Assembly: GCA_946478675.1 (NCBI GenBank)
Contig: CAMLEF010000200.1
Coordinates: 1-8,466 of the forward strand
DNA from: an uncultured Flavobacteriales bacterium
GTDB taxonomy: Bacteria; Bacteroidota; Bacteroidia; Palsa-965
DNA length: 8,466 bases
Direction of reading: 5' to 3'
Under the pieces are notes generated by a model. The model was not told the origin of the DNA and did not search any database. It worked only from the letters and a program-made list of their open reading frames with translations. The stretch's first letter is position 1, and the number at the start of each line of letters is the position of its first letter. Positions 6,028 through 8,466 of this stretch are shown in pieces. Both the position numbers and the translations under genes were made by a program.

Positions 6028-6044
6028 GGCAATAAGCCATTGCC
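6028..6044. promoter_or_regulatory. 17-bp inverted repeat in the divergent rsmF / response-regulator promoter region
   Basis: GGCAAT (6028-6033) and ATTGCC (6039-6044) form a perfect dyad around AAGCC. It lies just upstream of the rsmF promoter, about 35-50 nt from its predicted start, and 100 nt before the response regulator ATG. On the plus strand it is followed by TCTTTTATT, but no plus-strand gene precedes it, so an operator is as plausible as a terminator. Confidence 0.3.
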
Positions 6045-6127
6045 TCTTTTATTCAGATTTTTAAATTTGAAGCGTAAAGTAATTCATTCCTGCTATAAAT
6101 CTTTACAAATAACCCCAATAGCTCCGT

Positions 6128-6133
6128 AAGGAG
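6128..6133 (+). promoter_or_regulatory. Shine-Dalgarno-like AAGGAG of the response regulator gene
   Basis: AAGGAG ends 10 nt before the ATG at 6144, a slightly long but usable spacing. It favours this start over the family-typical Met at 6162, which has no such sequence. It stands out because the other genes here lack Shine-Dalgarno sequences. Confidence 0.5.
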
Positions 6134-6143
6134 TTCATTATAA

Positions 6144-6809
6144 ATGGGCAACGCCCGGCTCATGAAGACTATTCTCGTCATCGAGGACAACCCGTCGGTC
6201 CGTGATAACCTCATCGAAATCCTTGAGGTAGGAAATTATGCTGTCCATTCCGCACCAGACGGGCGCGAAGGCGTAACGCTGGCGCAGAAGCATATTCCCG
6301 ATCTCATCCTCTGCGATATACAGATGCCGGAGCTGAACGGTTTCGAAGTGTTTTACGAAGTGAACAAAGATCCGCGCACGGCCGGGCTGCCGTTCATTTT
6401 TCTCACGGCGAATACGTCGCTGGAAGATCGCATGGAAGGCCTTCGCATAGGCGTTGACGATTACATCACGAAACCGTTCGAGCCGGAGAACCTGCTGGCG
6501 CGCATCCGCAACCGCATGGAAAAGCACGAACGTCAGAAGAAAGAAGTGGCGGATCAGCTCGAAGCGTATATCGTCAACCTCGAGCGGCTGCTGGATATCA
6601 CGTCACATAAAGTCCGTTCACCAATCGCCAGCATTCTCGGCCTGCTGAAGCTGCTCGAGAAAAGCGCGCCTACGGACGACCAGCTGAAGATGCTGCTTTA
6701 CATCGAGCAGAACATGGAACAGCTCGACGAGCACTGCCGGCGCGTCACGGCGTACTTGCACCAGGAGCGTGAGGATAAGATGAAGGGTGGGGTGCTGCCG
6801 GTGGATTAA
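6144..6809 (+). CDS. Response regulator with a C-terminal histidine-kinase-like DHp helix, no ATPase domain
   Basis: The 221-residue cytoplasmic protein opens with a complete receiver domain (about 8-125): acidic pair Glu14-Asp15, phosphoacceptor Asp58 in LILCDIQMP, Thr88 and Lys110 in ITKPFEP. A charged, probably coiled-coil helix (126-150) leads to ITSHKVRSPIASILGLLKLL (152-171). This is an H-box like that of histidine kinase dimerisation domains, with His155 as candidate phosphoacceptor. A second helix (about 177-205) would complete the hairpin. The protein then ends with no N, G1 or G2 box, so it cannot act as a kinase alone. It may shuttle phosphate between Asp58 and His155, or act as a dimeric adaptor. 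Start 6144 is supported by AAGGAG; ATG 6162 would give MKTILVIEDN and is possible. It is the only plus-strand gene, divergent from rsmF, and has no partner kinase in the window. Confidence 0.87.
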   Translation: MGNARLMKTILVIEDNPSVRDNLIEILEVGNYAVHSAPDGREGVTLAQKHIPDLILCDIQMPELNGFEVFYEVNKDPRTAGLPFIFLTANTSLEDRMEGLRIGVDDYITKPFEPENLLARIRNRMEKHERQKKEVADQLEAYIVNLERLLDITSHKVRSPIASILGLLKLLEKSAPTDDQLKMLLYIEQNMEQLDEHCRRVTAYLHQEREDKMKGGVLPVD

Positions 6810-6871
6810 CGGATTACCTGTTGATTTCCTATTTGGAAACAAGGGCCATCCTCAGCAGGTTTGCCGTTAAG

Positions 6872-6984
6872 AAATCAGCAGAAAAAATAGCGAGGGCTTT
6901 TTGCGCGGGAAGAAACCATGAAGCCCGGGCTGAATGTGCGGGAGCGCGGCTTGGTTTTTTCCTTCGGATTTTTTCTGCTGATTT
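6872..6984. repeat. Foldback element with perfect 17-bp inverted arms
   Basis: Bases 6872-6888 (AAATCAGCAGAAAAAAT) are the exact reverse complement of 6968-6984. Inside them, 6909-6918 and 6952-6961 form a second, nearly perfect ten-base arm, and a ten-base palindrome (AGCCCGGGCT) lies near the centre. The roughly 113-nt unit can thus fold on itself in steps. It lies in the 287-nt gap between the response regulator and ligD and carries no transposase. It resembles an intergenic palindromic or MITE-like element, but no second copy is present in the window to prove mobility. Confidence 0.6.
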
Positions 6985-6995
6985 TAGGCAAAGCT

Positions 6996-7063
6996 GCGTC
7001 AGATGGCGATTCTTTTGGTTCTTTTCTACTAAAGAAAAGAACGTCCAAAAGAATTGCTGACGC
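6996..7063. repeat. Second imperfect palindrome next to the ligD 3' end
   Basis: GCGTCAG (6996-7002) pairs with CTGACGC (7057-7063), ATTCTTTTGG (7009-7018) with CCAAAAGAAT (7045-7054), and TTCTTTTCT (7019-7027) with AGAAAAGAA (7033-7041). The interruptions are six bases on the left, three on the right (CGT) and a five-base loop. The stem is long, but no T run follows it on either strand, so it is not a typical terminator. It lies between convergent genes, 33 nt past the ligD stop codon. It looks like an intergenic palindromic repeat. Confidence 0.6.
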
Positions 7064-7096
7064 GTCATGATTACTGCGGTTGTTTCTTGACAAGCG

Positions 7097-8466
7097 TCAC
7101 TCCATCTCCTTAAACTTCTTCACGATCTTCTCCATATCAATCCCTTTCCCCAACACCGGCTTGAAAAGATCGCCTTCGCTTTTGATGCGCGCCATCGCGT
7201 TGCGCAAATGAAAATCGGACATCTTCAATCCTTTTTTCACTTCCTCCCAATGCAGCGGCATCGACACCGTAGCGCCGGGTTTCGGTCGCACAGAGTAGGG
7301 CGCAGCGAGCGTGGCCTGCGGGCGGTTCTGTAAAAAATCGAGATACAATTTTCCGCGACGGTTCTTCGTGGCGCGCTCGATGCTCGTGAACTCCGGCAAC
7401 CGCCGATGCACCAGCCGCACAATGACGCGCGCAAATTCTTTCGACTGCTCGTACGTGTATTTCGCGCCGAGCGGAATGTAAATGTGAATGCCGGTAGAGC
7501 CGCTCGTCTTCGGGTACGAAGGAACGCCGAGCTCATCCAGCACCTGCTTCGTCACCTGCGCCGCTTCGATCACCTGCTCGAATGAATTCGTGTCCGGATC
7601 GAGATCGATGATGCACCAGTCGGGATGATCCGGCTTCTGCGCGCGGCTGCTCCACGGGTTGATCTCGATGCAGCCGAGCGACGCCATGTACAGCAGCCCC
7701 GCTTCATTCGTGCACACGAAGTAATGACGATCGCGATCATCGGCGTCGCTGTGGTACAAATACGTTTCCACCCAATCCGGCGCTTTGCCCGTCACGTCCT
7801 TCTGGTAAAAGCTTTCGCCGGTGATGCCGTGCGGGTGGCGGTTCATCGATTGCGGCCGGTCTTTGAGATACGGCAGCATGATCGGCGCCACCTGGTAATA
7901 ATAATTCAGCAGGTCGCGCTTCGTGATGTTACCCTTCGGCCAGAACACCTTGCTGAGATTCGTGAATTTCAATTCATGCCCGTTGATCTTCCGCACCTGC
8001 GTTTCATCCTTCGGATTGAGCAGCGTTTTCCGTTCGGATTTTCCATTCGCAACGATGATCTTCTTTTCGGAAAGCTGTTGCTGCTCCTTCGTGATTTTCT
8101 CCGTAGGCTGCTCGGTTTCCTGCACCACGTCCGCCGCTTTTTTATCCGAACGCATGCCTTCGAACGAAGGATGACGCATCACGCCGTCGCTGGTAATTTC
8201 GGCGAAACTGACTTCGCACACGAGTTGCGGTTTCAGCCAGAACGCTTCGGCATGCGGCGGGTCGGGGCGAAAGCGAGAGGGTTTATTCACGTCGGGCCTT
8301 TGCGTGAACGGACATTTTTTCGTCTCCAGCTTTTTGAACTGCGCCAGCATTTCCCGCTGCTGCTTCACGTTAAATCCCGTTCCGACTTTCCCTGTATACA
8401 CGAGCTCTTTTCCTTCGAAAACGCCCACGAGCAAATCGCTGAACGGATTCGCGGAACCTACGTTCT
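7097..8466 (-). CDS. ligD: NHEJ ATP-dependent DNA ligase D, C-terminal part (OB fold and polymerase domain)
   Basis: The 455 visible residues are the C-terminal half of LigD, which with Ku repairs double-strand breaks by non-homologous end joining. Numbering from the right edge, residues 1-108 are the OB fold of the ligase domain (YTGKVGTGF, then VCEVSFAEITSDGVMRHPSF). Residues 109-163 are a polar Gln/Glu/Lys-rich linker. Residues 165-455 are the complete primase-polymerase domain, with catalytic Asp287 and Asp289 in DLDPD, SGSTGIH (321-327) and the third Asp376 in LYLDF. It adds nucleotides, often ribonucleotides, at broken ends. The frame stays open to base 8466 and the adenylation domain, plus any phosphoesterase domain, must lie beyond it. 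The TTG at 8434 is not a real start because homology continues upstream. No Ku gene is visible. Confidence 0.94.
   Translation of the reverse strand, partial: NVGSANPFSDLLVGVFEGKELVYTGKVGTGFNVKQQREMLAQFKKLETKKCPFTQRPDVNKPSRFRPDPPHAEAFWLKPQLVCEVSFAEITSDGVMRHPSFEGMRSDKKAADVVQETEQPTEKITKEQQQLSEKKIIVANGKSERKTLLNPKDETQVRKINGHELKFTNLSKVFWPKGNITKRDLLNYYYQVAPIMLPYLKDRPQSMNRHPHGITGESFYQKDVTGKAPDWVETYLYHSDADDRDRHYFVCTNEAGLLYMASLGCIEINPWSSRAQKPDHPDWCIIDLDPDTNSFEQVIEAAQVTKQVLDELGVPSYPKTSGSTGIHIYIPLGAKYTYEQSKEFARVIVRLVHRRLPEFTSIERATKNRRGKLYLDFLQNRPQATLAAPYSVRPKPGATVSMPLHWEEVKKGLKMSDFHLRNAMARIKSEGDLFKPVLGKGIDMEKIVKKFKEME

Noticed and set aside
6996..7063. The long hairpin as the ligD or response-regulator terminator
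   Set aside because: No T run follows the stem on either strand, so it lacks the second half of an intrinsic terminator. It is kept as a repeat.
6821..7068. Overlapping 79-codon frames on both strands in the foldback region
   Set aside because: Both products contain related Lys-Ser-Ala-Glu-Lys and Phe-Ser-Ala-Asp-Phe segments only because the DNA is an inverted repeat. They have no start signals and no homology that I recognise.
8434..8466. TTG at 8434 as the start of ligD
   Set aside because: The frame remains open to the window edge and the residues before it continue the ligase OB-fold homology (SANPFSDLLVG), so the gene extends beyond the window.
1..8466. CRISPR array, tRNA or rRNA genes, insertion sequence or prophage module
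   Set aside because: No regularly spaced repeats, cloverleaf or rRNA sequence, transposase, integrase or phage structural gene was seen in the window.

Overview
The window comes from a member of the Bacteroidota, probably close to Chitinophagia or a related class. Three things point there: a secreted protein with a C-terminal type IX secretion (T9SS) type A sorting domain, several -7 promoter boxes of the Bacteroidota form TAnnTTTG, and leaders that mostly lack a Shine-Dalgarno sequence. Base composition is moderate and the region is densely coding, mostly on the minus strand.

Layout from left to right. A hotdog-fold acyl-CoA thioesterase is cut by the left edge (1-352, minus) and may be read from a leaderless mRNA. 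Next is a two-gene minus-strand unit: a T9SS cargo protein (1168-1821) overlapping an ATP-grasp enzyme of the R2K type (464-1171) by 4 nt. A strong intrinsic terminator (1905-1932) separates this unit from the ribosomal protein pair rpmI-rplT (L35-L20, 2419-2613 and 1953-2297). That pair has its own promoter, a hairpin at the predicted mRNA 5' end and another stem-loop between the genes; infC is not next to it. After about 290 nt of non-coding DNA comes a probable minus-strand operon read in the order rsmF (rRNA m5C methyltransferase, TTG start), an unrecognised lipoprotein overlapping rsmF by 22 nt, and an atypical SDR/NmrA-like NAD(P)-binding protein.

Divergent from rsmF is the only plus-strand gene (6144-6809). 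It encodes a receiver domain joined to a histidine-kinase-like dimerisation and phosphoacceptor helix, with no ATPase domain. Downstream of it, 6810-7096 holds two adjacent foldback elements. The right end is the C-terminal part of ligD (7097-8466, minus): the ligase OB fold, a polar linker and a complete primase-polymerase domain for non-homologous end joining. Its N-terminal part lies outside the window.

Most genes are ordinary housekeeping or accessory chromosomal genes. The items most worth following up are the coupled T9SS cargo/ATP-grasp pair, the receiver-DHp protein without a kinase domain, the foldback elements, and the candidate RNA control sites around rpmI-rplT. I saw no CRISPR array, tRNA, rRNA, insertion sequence or phage module.
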